Below, piece after piece: positions 34,157 to 43,189 of a stretch of 64,000 bases of DNA. Position numbers and translations under genes: made by a program. Source of the DNA: Lachnospiraceae bacterium (GTDB lineage Bacteria > Bacillota > Clostridia > Lachnospirales > Lachnospiraceae). The first letter of the stretch is position 1; the number at the start of each line of letters is the position of its first letter. The notes under the pieces were generated by a model that did not search any database, was not told the DNA's origin, and worked only from the letters and a program-made list of their open reading frames with translations. The stretch covers positions 57,577 through 121,576 of the forward strand of contig JAUNON010000001.1 of the NCBI GenBank assembly GCA_030537145.1. The letters run 5' to 3'.

Positions 34157-35569
34157 TCACGCCTGCAGGAAGGCCTGATAGCCTTTCTTTGCTTCGTAAA
34201 TATCCGCTTTGCTGGTAATTTCCATAGGTGCATGCATATTCAGCACGGCCACGCCGCTGTCAATGACCTCCATACCGTACAGGGCGGAAATATAGGCGAT
34301 GGTTCCGCCGCCTCCCACATCGATTTTGCCTAATTCAGCAGTCTGGAAAGCGATGCTTCCTTTTTCCATGGCGGCACGAATCCAGCCCATATATTCCGCA
34401 TTGGCATCGTTGGAACGGGATTTTCCGGCGGAGCCGGTATATTTATTGAATACCAGGCCTTTTCCGAAATAAGCGGCATTCTTTTTCTCAAAGGCACTGG
34501 CGTACAGCGGATCGTAGGCAGCGCTTACATCGGAAGAGAGCATTTTTGAGTTGGTCAGGCATCTGCGCAGGTCCAGCTCATTGTATTGTCCCATGCAGTT
34601 CATCAGCTCGGCGGTGGTATTTTCGAAGAAACGGGACTGCATACCGGTGGCCCCTACGCTTCCGATTTCTTCCTTATCCACCAGAAGGCAGCAGCAGGTA
34701 TGAGGCTGTATCTGGGTATCCAGCAGCGCTGCCAGAGAGGTATAGGCGCAGACCCGGTCATCCTGTCCGTAGGCGGCCACCATACTGCGGTCCAGTCCGC
34801 AGTCTCTTGCCTTTCCGGCGGGCACGATCTCCAGCTCGGCGGAAAGAAAATCCTCTTCCTCCAGATCATAGGTATCCTTCAAAAGCTTTAAAATGTTGGC
34901 TTTTACCGCATCCTTTGCAGATTTTTCCTTTTCCGTATCGTTTTCTCCGGAATCCTCCGGCTTCAGGGGGCGGCTGCCGATCAGAAGATCCAGATTCTCT
35001 CCCTCAATGACTACCTTTGCCTTTTTCTCCATCTGGGCGCCGGCCAGATGAATCAGCAGATCCGTCACACAAAAAACGGGATCGCTGTCCTTTTCTCCGA
35101 TGGTAATTTCCGTCACAGAACCGTCCTTTTTTGCTACCACGCCGTGGATGGCCAGGGGAATCGTAACCCACTGGTATTTTTTCACGCCTCCGTAATAATG
35201 GGTATCCAGATAAGCCAGCTCCGTGTCCTCATACAGCGGATTTTGCTTCAGATCCAGACGGGGGGAGTCGATGTGGGCGCCCAAAATGCGCATTCCCTCT
35301 TTCATGGGAGCGGTACCAAGCTGGAAGAGGGCGACTGCTTTCTTCATGCAGACCGCATATACCTTGTCGCCTGCCTGAAGCCGGCTGCCGGACTGAATCA
35401 CGGCTTCCAGATTCTGGTAGCCTGCGGCCTCTGCCAGCCGGACAGCCTCCGCTACGCATTCCCGTTCCGTCTTTCCTTTATCCAGAAAATCCCGGTAGGA
35501 AGCCGACAGCTCCTCCAGCCTGCGGCACTGCTCCTGGGTATAGGAATTCCATATATTCTCCTGATTCAT
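34157..35569 (-). CDS. M18 family aminopeptidase
   Basis: 470 residues, the usual length of the aminopeptidase I (Lap4/ApeA) family. Zinc ligands and catalytic residues appear in 'LGAHIDSPRLDLKQ', 'LVDKEEIGSVGATG' and 'NMHAPMEITSK'. 'QDDRVCAYTSLAAL' is another family block. It is a cytosolic metallo-aminopeptidase trimming N-terminal residues from peptides. AGGAGG-like AGCAGGAGG precedes the ATG. The 186-base gap to the next minus gene shows nothing else I can assign. Confidence 0.92.
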   Translation of the reverse strand: MNQENIWNSYTQEQCRRLEELSASYRDFLDKGKTERECVAEAVRLAEAAGYQNLEAVIQSGSRLQAGDKVYAVCMKKAVALFQLGTAPMKEGMRILGAHIDSPRLDLKQNPLYEDTELAYLDTHYYGGVKKYQWVTIPLAIHGVVAKKDGSVTEITIGEKDSDPVFCVTDLLIHLAGAQMEKKAKVVIEGENLDLLIGSRPLKPEDSGENDTEKEKSAKDAVKANILKLLKDTYDLEEEDFLSAELEIVPAGKARDCGLDRSMVAAYGQDDRVCAYTSLAALLDTQIQPHTCCCLLVDKEEIGSVGATGMQSRFFENTTAELMNCMGQYNELDLRRCLTNSKMLSSDVSAAYDPLYASAFEKKNAAYFGKGLVFNKYTGSAGKSRSNDANAEYMGWIRAAMEKGSIAFQTAELGKIDVGGGGTIAYISALYGMEVIDSGVAVLNMHAPMEITSKADIYEAKKGYQAFLQA

Positions 35570-35736
35570 AATATAAATACCTCCTGCTTCATTTACTGAA
35601 ATATTTATGCTTCATGCCTGACGGCACAGATCCCTGCAGCCTGCAATCCCGAGAATTTCCCCCGCAGGCAAACGATAGGAATTTAAAACCACCTACAGTT
35701 TATCACATCTGCAGGGCTGTGCCAAGTTTGTTCTCA

Positions 35737-35840
35737 TATAGAAAATTCTTCGGCAAAATACCTCCTCTATGAGAAGCCTTCGGCAAAGTGCCTCCTCCTT
35801 TGAGATTAAGGGGCGGGGGAATGTTCGAATCACACTTTTG
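35737..35840. repeat. cluster of short palindromic/direct repeats
   Basis: TTCTCATATAG and CTCTATGAGAA form an imperfect hairpin, and the unit TTCGGCAAAATACCTCCTC recurs 33 bases later as TTCGGCAAAGTGCCTCCTC. The right end (TTGAGATTAAGGGGCGGGGGAA) resembles the sequence after the family I repeat at 45520-45545. The rest of 35570-35736 shows no gene or clear signal. Confidence 0.55.
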
Positions 35841-35843
35841 CTA

Positions 35844-35888
35844 TTGACAGGATACCATAATAGTGATATGGTTAATTACATAAGTAAT
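35844..35888 (+). promoter_or_regulatory. promoter and candidate operator of the GntR/ABC operon
   Basis: TTGACA (35844-35849), 17 bases, TATGGT (35867-35872). The spacer and -10 contain the palindrome ACCATA-N7-TATGGT (35854-35872), and ATTAC-ATAA-GTAAT (35875-35888) follows. Both are well placed for binding by the GntR repressor encoded next (inference). Confidence 0.6.
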
Positions 35889-35936
35889 GAACCAATAAAG
35901 CTTCTGAAAATGGCAGAATGGGAGGAAGTGAGACGA

Positions 35937-36320
35937 TTGAATGGGATTCTGACACAGGAAAAGTCGATTTATCTTCAGATAAAAGAGATGATTGAGAATG
36001 ATATTCTGCGGGATATTTTGCTGGAGGAGGAGCGTGCGCCTAGTACGAATGAGCTGGCGAAGCTGTATGCCATTAATCCGGCCACAGCGGGAAAGGGAAT
36101 CAATCTTTTGGTGGAGGAAGGAATTTTGTATAAGAAACGGGGGATCGGTATGTTTGTAGCTGCGGGAGCAAAGCAGAGAATTATGGCAGAGCGGAAGGCG
36201 CATTTCTATTCGGATTATGTAAGAAGCCTGATGGCGGAGGCGAAAAGCCTGGGGATTACGAAGCAGGAGCTGATTGCCATGATCCTGCAATCAGAAGAGG
36301 GAGGATTGACAGATGAGTAA
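35937..36320 (+). CDS. GntR family regulator, YtrA subfamily
   Basis: 127 residues from a TTG at 35937 with GGAGG twelve bases upstream; the frame extends back but the promoter lies in that part. 'SIYLQIKEMIENDILRDIL' begins the winged helix, 'APSTNELAKLYAINPATAGK' is the recognition helix-turn-helix, and 'GILYKKRGIGMFV' the wing. The short C-terminal helical tail fits the YtrA type, which usually represses an ABC exporter operon it leads. The stop overlaps the next gene by eight bases. Confidence 0.86.
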   Translation: MNGILTQEKSIYLQIKEMIENDILRDILLEEERAPSTNELAKLYAINPATAGKGINLLVEEGILYKKRGIGMFVAAGAKQRIMAERKAHFYSDYVRSLMAEAKSLGITKQELIAMILQSEEGGLTDE

Positions 36321-37188
36321 ATTGATCGGTAAGGGAATTGTGAAGAACTACGGAGGGAAGGCGGTGCTTGAGGATGTGGATCTGGAGCTGGAATCCGGCA
36401 AGATTTACGGACTGATCGGCAGGAACGGAGCCGGTAAGACCACATTGCTGTCCGTGCTTACCGCCCAGAATCCGGCTACGAAGGGCAGCGTGTCCTTTGA
36501 CGGAGAGCCGGTGTGGGAAAATCCCAGGGTGCTGGAGCATCTTTGTTTTTCCAGAGAATTAAATCAGCTTTCCGGCAGCAATGCCAATACGATGAAGGTA
36601 AAGGAGTATCTGGAAATTGCAGCCGCTTATTTGCCTCACTGGGATAAGAAGCTGGCGGCCCGCCTGGTGAAGGAGTTTGATTTGGATGTGAAGAAGAAAA
36701 TCTGTAAGCTGTCCAAGGGGATGCTGTCCATGGTGACGATTCTGGTGGCTCTGGCCAGCAAGGCGGAATTTACGTTTCTGGATGAGCCGGTGGCCGGACT
36801 GGATGTGGTAGCCAGAGAACGATTCTATGAGCTTTTGGTGGAGGAGTTTTCAGAAACCGGCCGTACCTTTGTGATTTCCACTCATATTATTGAAGAGGCA
36901 TCCGACATCTTTGAGGAAGTGATTATAGTGGACAAAGGACGGATTCTGCTGAAGGAAAACACGCAGGAGCTTTTAGACCGCAGTTTTTATATTAGCGGTC
37001 ATGAGCGGGAGGTGGACAAAGCGGCTGCCGGACTGACGCTGCATCATGTGGAGCATATGGGACGAAGCAAGAGCGCCGTCGTACTTCTGAAGCCGGGACA
37101 GACCATCGGAGAAGGGTACGATGTCAGTGTACAGAGACCCAGCCTGCAGAAGGTGTTTGTGGCGTTGTGCGGAAATGGGACAGAATAG
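36313..37188 (+). CDS. ABC transporter ATP-binding protein (YtrB-like)
   Basis: 291 residues: Walker A 'GRNGAGKTT' near residue 37, signature 'LSKGM' near 134, Walker B 'FTFLDEPVAGLD' near 152, switch His in 'STHIIEEAS'. Starts inside the end of the GntR gene, so both are translationally linked. It probably powers the membrane proteins encoded next. Substrate unknown; YtrA-linked transporters often respond to wall-active antibiotics. Confidence 0.88.
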   Translation: MSKLIGKGIVKNYGGKAVLEDVDLELESGKIYGLIGRNGAGKTTLLSVLTAQNPATKGSVSFDGEPVWENPRVLEHLCFSRELNQLSGSNANTMKVKEYLEIAAAYLPHWDKKLAARLVKEFDLDVKKKICKLSKGMLSMVTILVALASKAEFTFLDEPVAGLDVVARERFYELLVEEFSETGRTFVISTHIIEEASDIFEEVIIVDKGRILLKENTQELLDRSFYISGHEREVDKAAAGLTLHHVEHMGRSKSAVVLLKPGQTIGEGYDVSVQRPSLQKVFVALCGNGTE

Positions 37189-37210
37189 AAGAGATAAAGG
37201 GGAAGAAACC

Positions 37211-37900
37211 ATGAAAAATCTGAAATTTTGGGGGAAAACGTGGCTGATGGAGCTGGGAATGATTGTGGTAGTTACCCTTTTGCTGATGCTGTTTATCGGC
37301 ATTGGCGGGAGAGAACCGGACTGGATGGGAAGCGGGACGGCAGCGAAGGCGGAAATGCTTCTTTCACTGAGTCCCTGGTATTTGCTCATCGCAGGGGCGC
37401 TGATCGCATTTATGAGTATGATCGGCTGTTTTATGACCTATCTTCCGGCCCTGCTTGCTGTGAATTGTACCAGAAGAAACGCTTTCTGGAGCCTGCTGCT
37501 TATGCATCTGGCTCTGATCGGCGCAGTGGAGATCCTTTGCTGGATCATCTGGGGCAGGCTGGACAATGACATTGCGCTTTCCGGACGGGAGCTGCTGCTG
37601 CCGGCATTCGGATGGCTGGTGGCTGCGGTTGCCGTAGGCGGAATCATGGGTTGTGCGGTGGCCCGCTGGGGTAAAACGGGTATAATGGCAGCGGCCGGGG
37701 GCTTATTTGGCGGAGGTATGGGACTGGGCTTTTATTCAGGCTATTCGGAGGGCTTTCGGGAGCTTCTTTCGAATATGGCCGGTGCGGCGACGAAGGAGAA
37801 TCTGTTTGTTGGTGTATCGCTGGGAGGCGGAGCGGCCCTGTTTTTGCTGATGGCTCTTTTGGCGGCTGCGGTTATCCGGAAGATGGAAGCACGTTTGTAA
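37211..37900 (+). CDS. ABC-2 type membrane protein of the GntR operon
   Basis: 229 residues from the ATG at 37211 (GGGGAAGAAA upstream). About six hydrophobic segments are visible, starting with 'LGMIVVVTLLLMLFIGI' near residue 17. No conserved motif is recognisable; its place directly after the ATPase suggests a permease subunit. Confidence 0.7.
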   Translation: MKNLKFWGKTWLMELGMIVVVTLLLMLFIGIGGREPDWMGSGTAAKAEMLLSLSPWYLLIAGALIAFMSMIGCFMTYLPALLAVNCTRRNAFWSLLLMHLALIGAVEILCWIIWGRLDNDIALSGRELLLPAFGWLVAAVAVGGIMGCAVARWGKTGIMAAAGGLFGGGMGLGFYSGYSEGFRELLSNMAGAATKENLFVGVSLGGGAALFLLMALLAAAVIRKMEARL

Positions 37901-37927
37901 TGCAGGCGGATGGAAGGAGGACTCTAT

Positions 37928-38644
37928 ATGCTGGACGCAGTAAAAAAGCAATGGAAGGTTCTGCGCAGAGACTGGATCGTGGGTTACATCGCTACCCTGG
38001 TGGGCGGAGCGGCAGGTATTGCTGTAATGATGCTGCTTATGCTGGAACCGGAGGCGAAGCATTATGTTGCCATGGGGACCGTGATAGGCGGCCTGTTGGC
38101 ATGTGTTTTTATCCTGTTTACGACAGGAATGGGATTTGGCCCCATATTCTCTCTGGAGGTGGGGTTTGGCTGTACCAGGAAGCATTTCTTTGTATCTTAT
38201 TATCTGGTAAATCTGGCGTACGGTCTTTTGGATATTCCCATTCTGGCAGGCATATGCATACTGGAGCAGGCGCTTTATAGCCGGCTGTACCGGGACTGCA
38301 CCAATGGGATGGAGCTGCTGCCCTGGCTTCCTTTGCTGGGCGGAGCGCTGTGCCTGGGACTGACGCTGGCCGGCGTACTGGCTGCGCTGGTGATTATGAG
38401 GTTCGGCCGTCCTGCGCGTTTGGGAATATGGCTGGTTTGGATGGCAGTTGTTCTTTTGCTTCCGGAACTGGTGTCTGCCGCAGAGGACGTTCCGGACTCT
38501 GCCTTTGGATGGGCGGGCAGGCAGCTTTTGCGGCTGGCAGGGATGTTTTCCGCTGCTCAATGGATCGGTTTCGGCATCGGGGCAGGGGCGCTGTGCCTGT
38601 GGCTTTCCTGGAGGATGACCTGCAGGCAGCAGGTGAACGGCTGA
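37928..38644 (+). CDS. ABC-2 type membrane protein of the GntR operon
   Basis: 238 residues from the ATG at 37928, with GGAAGGAGG eight bases upstream. About six membrane segments ('IVGYIATLVGGAAGIAVMML', 'VFILFTTGMGFGPIFSL'). 'VGFGCTRKHFFVSYYLVN' mid-protein resembles the 'N.TRK..F' motif of small ABC-2 permeases. Likely partner of the 36313 ATPase and the 37211 protein. Confidence 0.7.
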   Translation: MLDAVKKQWKVLRRDWIVGYIATLVGGAAGIAVMMLLMLEPEAKHYVAMGTVIGGLLACVFILFTTGMGFGPIFSLEVGFGCTRKHFFVSYYLVNLAYGLLDIPILAGICILEQALYSRLYRDCTNGMELLPWLPLLGGALCLGLTLAGVLAALVIMRFGRPARLGIWLVWMAVVLLLPELVSAAEDVPDSAFGWAGRQLLRLAGMFSAAQWIGFGIGAGALCLWLSWRMTCRQQVNG

Positions 38645-38710
38645 AACGGCCGGCGGAACCGTGAAATTTGAAATTGAGTATATATCTTATCATTATGGAG
38701 GAAGAGAAAA

Positions 38711-39718
38711 ATGAGTCTTGTAGTAACGGATCTGTATAAGAAATACGGAGAGAAGGTGGTGGTGGATCACCTGAGCTTTCAGATGAAGGAGCCAGGGGTG
38801 TATGCTTTGCTGGGAACCAATGGAGCAGGCAAGACCACCAGTATCCGCATGATGCTGGGAATGCTGGCGAAGGATGGCGGAGAGACCCTGTGGAAGGGAA
38901 AGCCGCTGAGCACGGATACCTGCAATGTAGGTTATCTGGCGGAGGAGAGGGGACTGTATCCCAAATATTCTCTGATGGACCAGCTTCTGTATTTTGCATC
39001 ACTGCGGGGTGTGCCCAGGGCGGAGGCGAAGGAGCGGATTCGATTCTGGGCAAAGCGGCTGGAGGCAGAGGAATATCTGTACCCTGAGAAGGCTGCGGGA
39101 ACGAAGCAGGAAGCCGGGGAAGGCGAAGGCAGCCGGGGGAAAAAGGGAAAGCTGGGAGCGGGCAGCCGCAGGCGCCAGAAGCCGAAGCTGGCCGACCAGC
39201 TTTCCAAAGGAAATCAGCAGAAGATTCAGCTTATGATCGCGCTGATTTCTGATCCGGAGCTGCTGATCCTGGACGAACCCCTGTCCGGACTGGATCCGGT
39301 GAATACGGATCTGTTCAAGGAGGTGATTCGGGAGGAGATCGCCCGGGGAAAATATCTGATCATGTCCAGCCATCAGATGGCTACGGTGGAGGAGTTCTGC
39401 ACGGATATTACCATATTGGACCGTTCCAGACCGGTAGTGCAGGGAAATTTGAATGAGATCAAAAAAGGCTATGGGCGGGTAAATCTGCATCTGAAAACAG
39501 AAAAGGATGCGGCTGCCTGGATCGCTGCGGCGGGCGCACAGGTTCTTTCGGAAAAGGAGCGGGAATACCAACTGAAGGTGACGGGAGAGGAGCAGGCCAA
39601 CCGCCTGCTGGCAATGCTGATTGAGAATCAGATTCCGGTGATTACGTTTGATCTGCGGGAGCCTTCCCTGCATGAAATATTTGTGGAAAAGGTGGGACAT
39701 AGCAATGGGCAGATATAA
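38711..39718 (+). CDS. ABC transporter ATP-binding protein (NatA-like) with a basic insertion
   Basis: 335 residues: Walker A 'GTNGAGKTT' (35-43), signature 'LSKGNQQK' (164-171), Walker B 'LLILDEPLSGLDPV' near 185. Between the helical subdomain and the signature, residues ~126-158 are a Gly/Lys/Arg/Glu-rich stretch ('EAGEGEGSRGKKGKLGAG') missing from typical NatA proteins. The C-terminal domain after residue ~250 is the usual NatA regulatory part. Works with the two NatB-like permeases that follow; the first overlaps it by 14 bases. Confidence 0.88.
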   Translation: MSLVVTDLYKKYGEKVVVDHLSFQMKEPGVYALLGTNGAGKTTSIRMMLGMLAKDGGETLWKGKPLSTDTCNVGYLAEERGLYPKYSLMDQLLYFASLRGVPRAEAKERIRFWAKRLEAEEYLYPEKAAGTKQEAGEGEGSRGKKGKLGAGSRRRQKPKLADQLSKGNQQKIQLMIALISDPELLILDEPLSGLDPVNTDLFKEVIREEIARGKYLIMSSHQMATVEEFCTDITILDRSRPVVQGNLNEIKKGYGRVNLHLKTEKDAAAWIAAAGAQVLSEKEREYQLKVTGEEQANRLLAMLIENQIPVITFDLREPSLHEIFVEKVGHSNGQI

Positions 39719-41015
39719 AGAAATGCTGAAGGGAACGGGGAAGGTATTCCGTTTTTCCCTGATTCAGCAGTTAAAAAGCAAGGTAAATATGGCGGTTTTT
39801 GTGCTGATGCTGGTGTTGTCTGCCGCTGCCGTGCCGTTTATGGCGCTGCAGACAGGGAGAACATCCGTACATGCTTCAGCGGTGAAACAGGTTTATCTGG
39901 AAAATGATACGGCATATCCGCTGGATCTCCAACTGGCCGGAACGCTGAATCCTTCTTTTCAGGATACGGCATTTCAGATGGCTGACTTTTCGGTGGAGGA
40001 GTATCCCCAAAGGCTGCCGGAGGACGGAGTGCTTGCAGTGATCTGCGCAAAGGAAGGAGGCTACGGAATCGATTTGTATATGCAGGAGGATTCCGGGCTG
40101 GACATGGAGGATACAGAGGCGCTGGAGCAGCTCCTTGCACAGCTTTTCTGGCAGGCGAGAGTCTCATCGGCCAAAGCCTCGGCGGAACAGATCGCGCTGC
40201 TGGGAGCAGGGGTGGAGACAGATATTGTTACGGAGGAGGAATACCGCAATCCCAGAGAAACGGATTGGCAGACACAATTTGCTCTCCAATATGCTTATGC
40301 GATTATTGTGATGATACTGTGTCTGATTACCGCCTCTTATGTGGTGCGGGCCATTGCAGAAGAGAAATCCTCCAGGCTGGTGGAGCTTCTGATGGTGAGT
40401 GTGCGTCCTCTGGCGATGCTGGCAGGGAAGGTTCTGGCGATGATGGTTTATATTCTGCTGATGATAGGCAGTATGCTGGCCGGTGCCGGCTTGTCCTGGA
40501 TGATCACCGGGAGATTCCTGGATCTGTCCGGACTGAATCTGGGAGCGTTATTTGGGCTGAATCCGGGAGAGCTTCATCTGGGTATGGGGCTGGTATGGAT
40601 CATGGTGATCTGCATTCTTCTGGGGTATCTGACCTTTTCCATGACGGCGGGCCTGGCCGGATGCTGCTGTGCCACCATGGATGATGTGGAGTGGGCGAAT
40701 ATGAAGGTAGTACTGCTGGTAATGGCCGGATATTTGGTATCCTGCATTTCCGGCGCCGTTGTTTCCGGATGGGGCTGTACTGCGGTCAGCCTGCTTCCGC
40801 TGATTTCCGTGTTCTGTGCTCCGGTTCAATATGCGATGGGAAATATCTCCCTGGGCGTCCTTGGCCTGTCCTGGATCCTGCAGGCAGCAGTAATCGCAGG
40901 ATTAGCGATCTTTTCCGCCAGGGTTTATAATGATCTGATTATTTACCGGGGCAGCAGGGTCGGACTGCGCCAGCTAGCGGGTATGGCAGGAAAGAAAGGA
41001 GGAATCCGCAGATGA
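39705..41015 (+). CDS. NatB-like ABC permease, first copy
   Basis: 436 residues from the ATG at 39705 (AAGGTGGG upstream). One N-terminal membrane segment ('VNMAVFVLMLVLSAAAVPFM'), an extracellular domain of ~150 residues, then five or six membrane segments with 'RAIAEEKSSRLVELLMVSVRP', the ABC-2 NatB/YhaP motif. Its stop overlaps the next start (ATGA). Likely forms a heterodimer with the next protein. Confidence 0.86.
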   Translation: MGRYKEMLKGTGKVFRFSLIQQLKSKVNMAVFVLMLVLSAAAVPFMALQTGRTSVHASAVKQVYLENDTAYPLDLQLAGTLNPSFQDTAFQMADFSVEEYPQRLPEDGVLAVICAKEGGYGIDLYMQEDSGLDMEDTEALEQLLAQLFWQARVSSAKASAEQIALLGAGVETDIVTEEEYRNPRETDWQTQFALQYAYAIIVMILCLITASYVVRAIAEEKSSRLVELLMVSVRPLAMLAGKVLAMMVYILLMIGSMLAGAGLSWMITGRFLDLSGLNLGALFGLNPGELHLGMGLVWIMVICILLGYLTFSMTAGLAGCCCATMDDVEWANMKVVLLVMAGYLVSCISGAVVSGWGCTAVSLLPLISVFCAPVQYAMGNISLGVLGLSWILQAAVIAGLAIFSARVYNDLIIYRGSRVGLRQLAGMAGKKGGIRR

Positions 41016-42424
41016 AACAGAAAGAGAGTACCTGGAAGATTTTTCGCTTTACGCTGACACAGCGGATTAAGACAGGAGGGTATCTTCCGGCAGTGATCGC
41101 AGGGGCGGTTCTCTGTTTTGCAGTCCCCTTCCTGATCATGGTAGGCATGGAGAAATTCGGCGGAGAGGAAAGTGAAAAAACCAATCCGGTGACTTCCGTT
41201 TATGTGGCGGAGGCACCTTCGCAGGAGGATGCCGGAACAGAGACATCGGAAGATATGCAGGGAAGCGCAGGAGAGGAGTCCCTGGGAGGCCTGCAGGGAC
41301 TTGCAGGAAAAGCTGAGATCGATTACAATAGTTTAAATAGCCTGGGAAGGGAAGGCTATACGGATATCAACTACAAGGTTTGCGGAAGCTTTGAGGAGGC
41401 GGCCCAGGCGGCAGACGGCCAGGAGAATGCAGTGATCCTGGCGGTGGAAAACGGCGGGGCCTCTGCTGAGCTGAAGCTGGTGCTTCCCCGGAATTCCAGC
41501 CTGACGAAGGAGGATCTGGAGGGCCTGGAGGCCTTTTTGAAGGAAGCATACAGCTATATCCAGATACAGCGCAGCGGCCTGGAGCCGGAGCAACTGATGC
41601 AGCTAACGGCGCCGGTGGAGATTTCCAGCCACCGCAGCGCCCGGGCAGAGCAGGACGATATGGATAAGGTGCGGGAAATTCTTGCCTATGTATTGCCATA
41701 CCTGAATATTATGGTTCTGTATTTTCTGGTGCTGTTTTACGGGCAGGGCGTGTCCACCAGCGTACTGATGGAGAAAACCTCTAAGCTGATGGATACCATG
41801 CTTCTGTCCGTGCGCCCGGGCAGTATGGTGCTGGGGAAGGTGCTGGCCCAGGCCCTGGCCGGAGCATTGCAGATCTTTGCATGGCTGGCGGGGCTGACAG
41901 GAGGCCTCCTGGCGGGCTTTCTGACAGTAAAGGCAATCAACCCGGAGACACAGATGCTTTTGGTGAAATTTTTGGAATCCCTGAACGGGATCAGTGGTAT
42001 TTTCACCGGACCGGCGGTCCTGGCGGCGCTGCTGCAGTTAGCGGGAGGATTTCTTCTGTACTGCGCACTGGCGGCCATTGGCGGTGCCGTCGCCGGAAAA
42101 CAGGAAGAGCTGTCATCCACGAATATGCTGTTTGTGCTGGTTCTGGTCGGAAGCTTTTTGCTGTCTCTTTCCTGCGGCGGACTTGGTTCTATGGCCGGAT
42201 CGTCAGCGTGGCTGAACTGGATGCCCTTCTCGGCGGTGCTTCTTGTGCCAAGCCGTGTGCTTCTGGGGCAGATTACCGTCTGGGAGGCCTTCGGTTCTCT
42301 GGCTGTGGTGCTGGCAGCCTTTGTGGTAATAGCGCTGTTTGCCGGAAAGCTGTATCAGTGCATGGCCATGTATAAGGGCAAGACGCCGAAACCAAAGGAG
42401 CTGCTGCGGCTGCTGCGGGGGTAG
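41012..42424 (+). CDS. NatB-like ABC permease, second copy
   Basis: 470 residues, same layout as its neighbour: N-terminal membrane segment ('LPAVIAGAVLCFAVPFLIMV'), extracellular domain, then about six membrane segments with 'VLMEKTSKLMDTMLLSVRP' in place of the NatB motif. The outside domain contains a Ser/Glu/Gly-rich linker ('SQEDAGTETSEDMQGSAGEE'). With the NatA-like ATPase it would form an exporter, possibly of sodium, antibiotic or peptide; the substrate is not readable. Confidence 0.86.
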   Translation: MKQKESTWKIFRFTLTQRIKTGGYLPAVIAGAVLCFAVPFLIMVGMEKFGGEESEKTNPVTSVYVAEAPSQEDAGTETSEDMQGSAGEESLGGLQGLAGKAEIDYNSLNSLGREGYTDINYKVCGSFEEAAQAADGQENAVILAVENGGASAELKLVLPRNSSLTKEDLEGLEAFLKEAYSYIQIQRSGLEPEQLMQLTAPVEISSHRSARAEQDDMDKVREILAYVLPYLNIMVLYFLVLFYGQGVSTSVLMEKTSKLMDTMLLSVRPGSMVLGKVLAQALAGALQIFAWLAGLTGGLLAGFLTVKAINPETQMLLVKFLESLNGISGIFTGPAVLAALLQLAGGFLLYCALAAIGGAVAGKQEELSSTNMLFVLVLVGSFLLSLSCGGLGSMAGSSAWLNWMPFSAVLLVPSRVLLGQITVWEAFGSLAVVLAAFVVIALFAGKLYQCMAMYKGKTPKPKELLRLLRG

Positions 42425-42464
42425 GCGGCAGCCTTTGGCTGCGGATTGGGAGAAAGGAGAAGGC

Positions 42465-43151
42465 ATGGAACAGATTACCAGGCAATTATTTGAAATGCAG
42501 GATCTGAAATACAGGGATTTTAACGCAAAGCTGATACCGGGGACGGAAAAGGAGCGAATCATCGGAGTGCGCACACCGGATTTGCGCAAGTATGCGAAGA
42601 AGCTGTACAAAAGCGGGGAATGGAAGGAATTTGTACGGGAGCTGCCCCATACGTATCACGAAGAAAATGCGCTGCACGGGTATATTTTAGGAGAAATAAA
42701 GACAGATTATGAAGAGATGATGGAGGAATTGGAACGGTTTTTACCCTATGTGGAAAACTGGGCGGTTTGCGACACCATTTCTCCGAAAATCTTCCGGAAG
42801 TATCCGGACCGGGTTTATGAAAAAATACAGCAGTGGGTGAAGAGCGGGCATGTGTACACGGTGCGGTTTGGTGTGGTGACCTTGCTGCAGTTTTTCCTGG
42901 ATGAGAATTTTGATCCCCAAATGCTGGAGCTGGCTGCCGGAATCCACCGGGAGGAATATTACATTAAGATTGCGGTTGCCTGGTATTTCAGTACTGCGCT
43001 GGCGAAGCAGTATGAGGCGGCGCTGCCTCTGCTGGAGAGCCGAACGCTGGATCCGTGGATTCAAAATAAGACGATCCAGAAGGCGATAGAAAGCTACCGC
43101 ATCCGTGAGGAGCAGAAGCAATATCTGCGGACGCTGAAGGTGCGCAAATAG
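42465..43151 (+). CDS. DNA alkylation repair (AlkD-like) HEAT-repeat protein
   Basis: 228 residues from the ATG at 42465 (AAAGGAGAAGG upstream). 'GVRTPDLRKYAKKL', 'HEENALHGYILG' and 'ENWAVCDTISPKIF' match the AlkD-type DNA glycosylase family, where Trp and Asp in the W.VCD segment lie at the active site. The enzyme would remove cationic alkylated bases. It follows the ABC island without a visible terminator. Confidence 0.86.
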   Translation: MEQITRQLFEMQDLKYRDFNAKLIPGTEKERIIGVRTPDLRKYAKKLYKSGEWKEFVRELPHTYHEENALHGYILGEIKTDYEEMMEELERFLPYVENWAVCDTISPKIFRKYPDRVYEKIQQWVKSGHVYTVRFGVVTLLQFFLDENFDPQMLELAAGIHREEYYIKIAVAWYFSTALAKQYEAALPLLESRTLDPWIQNKTIQKAIESYRIREEQKQYLRTLKVRK

Positions 43152-43189
43152 GCAGCCGCAGAAATCAGGATAGAAAAAGGAGAAACAAA

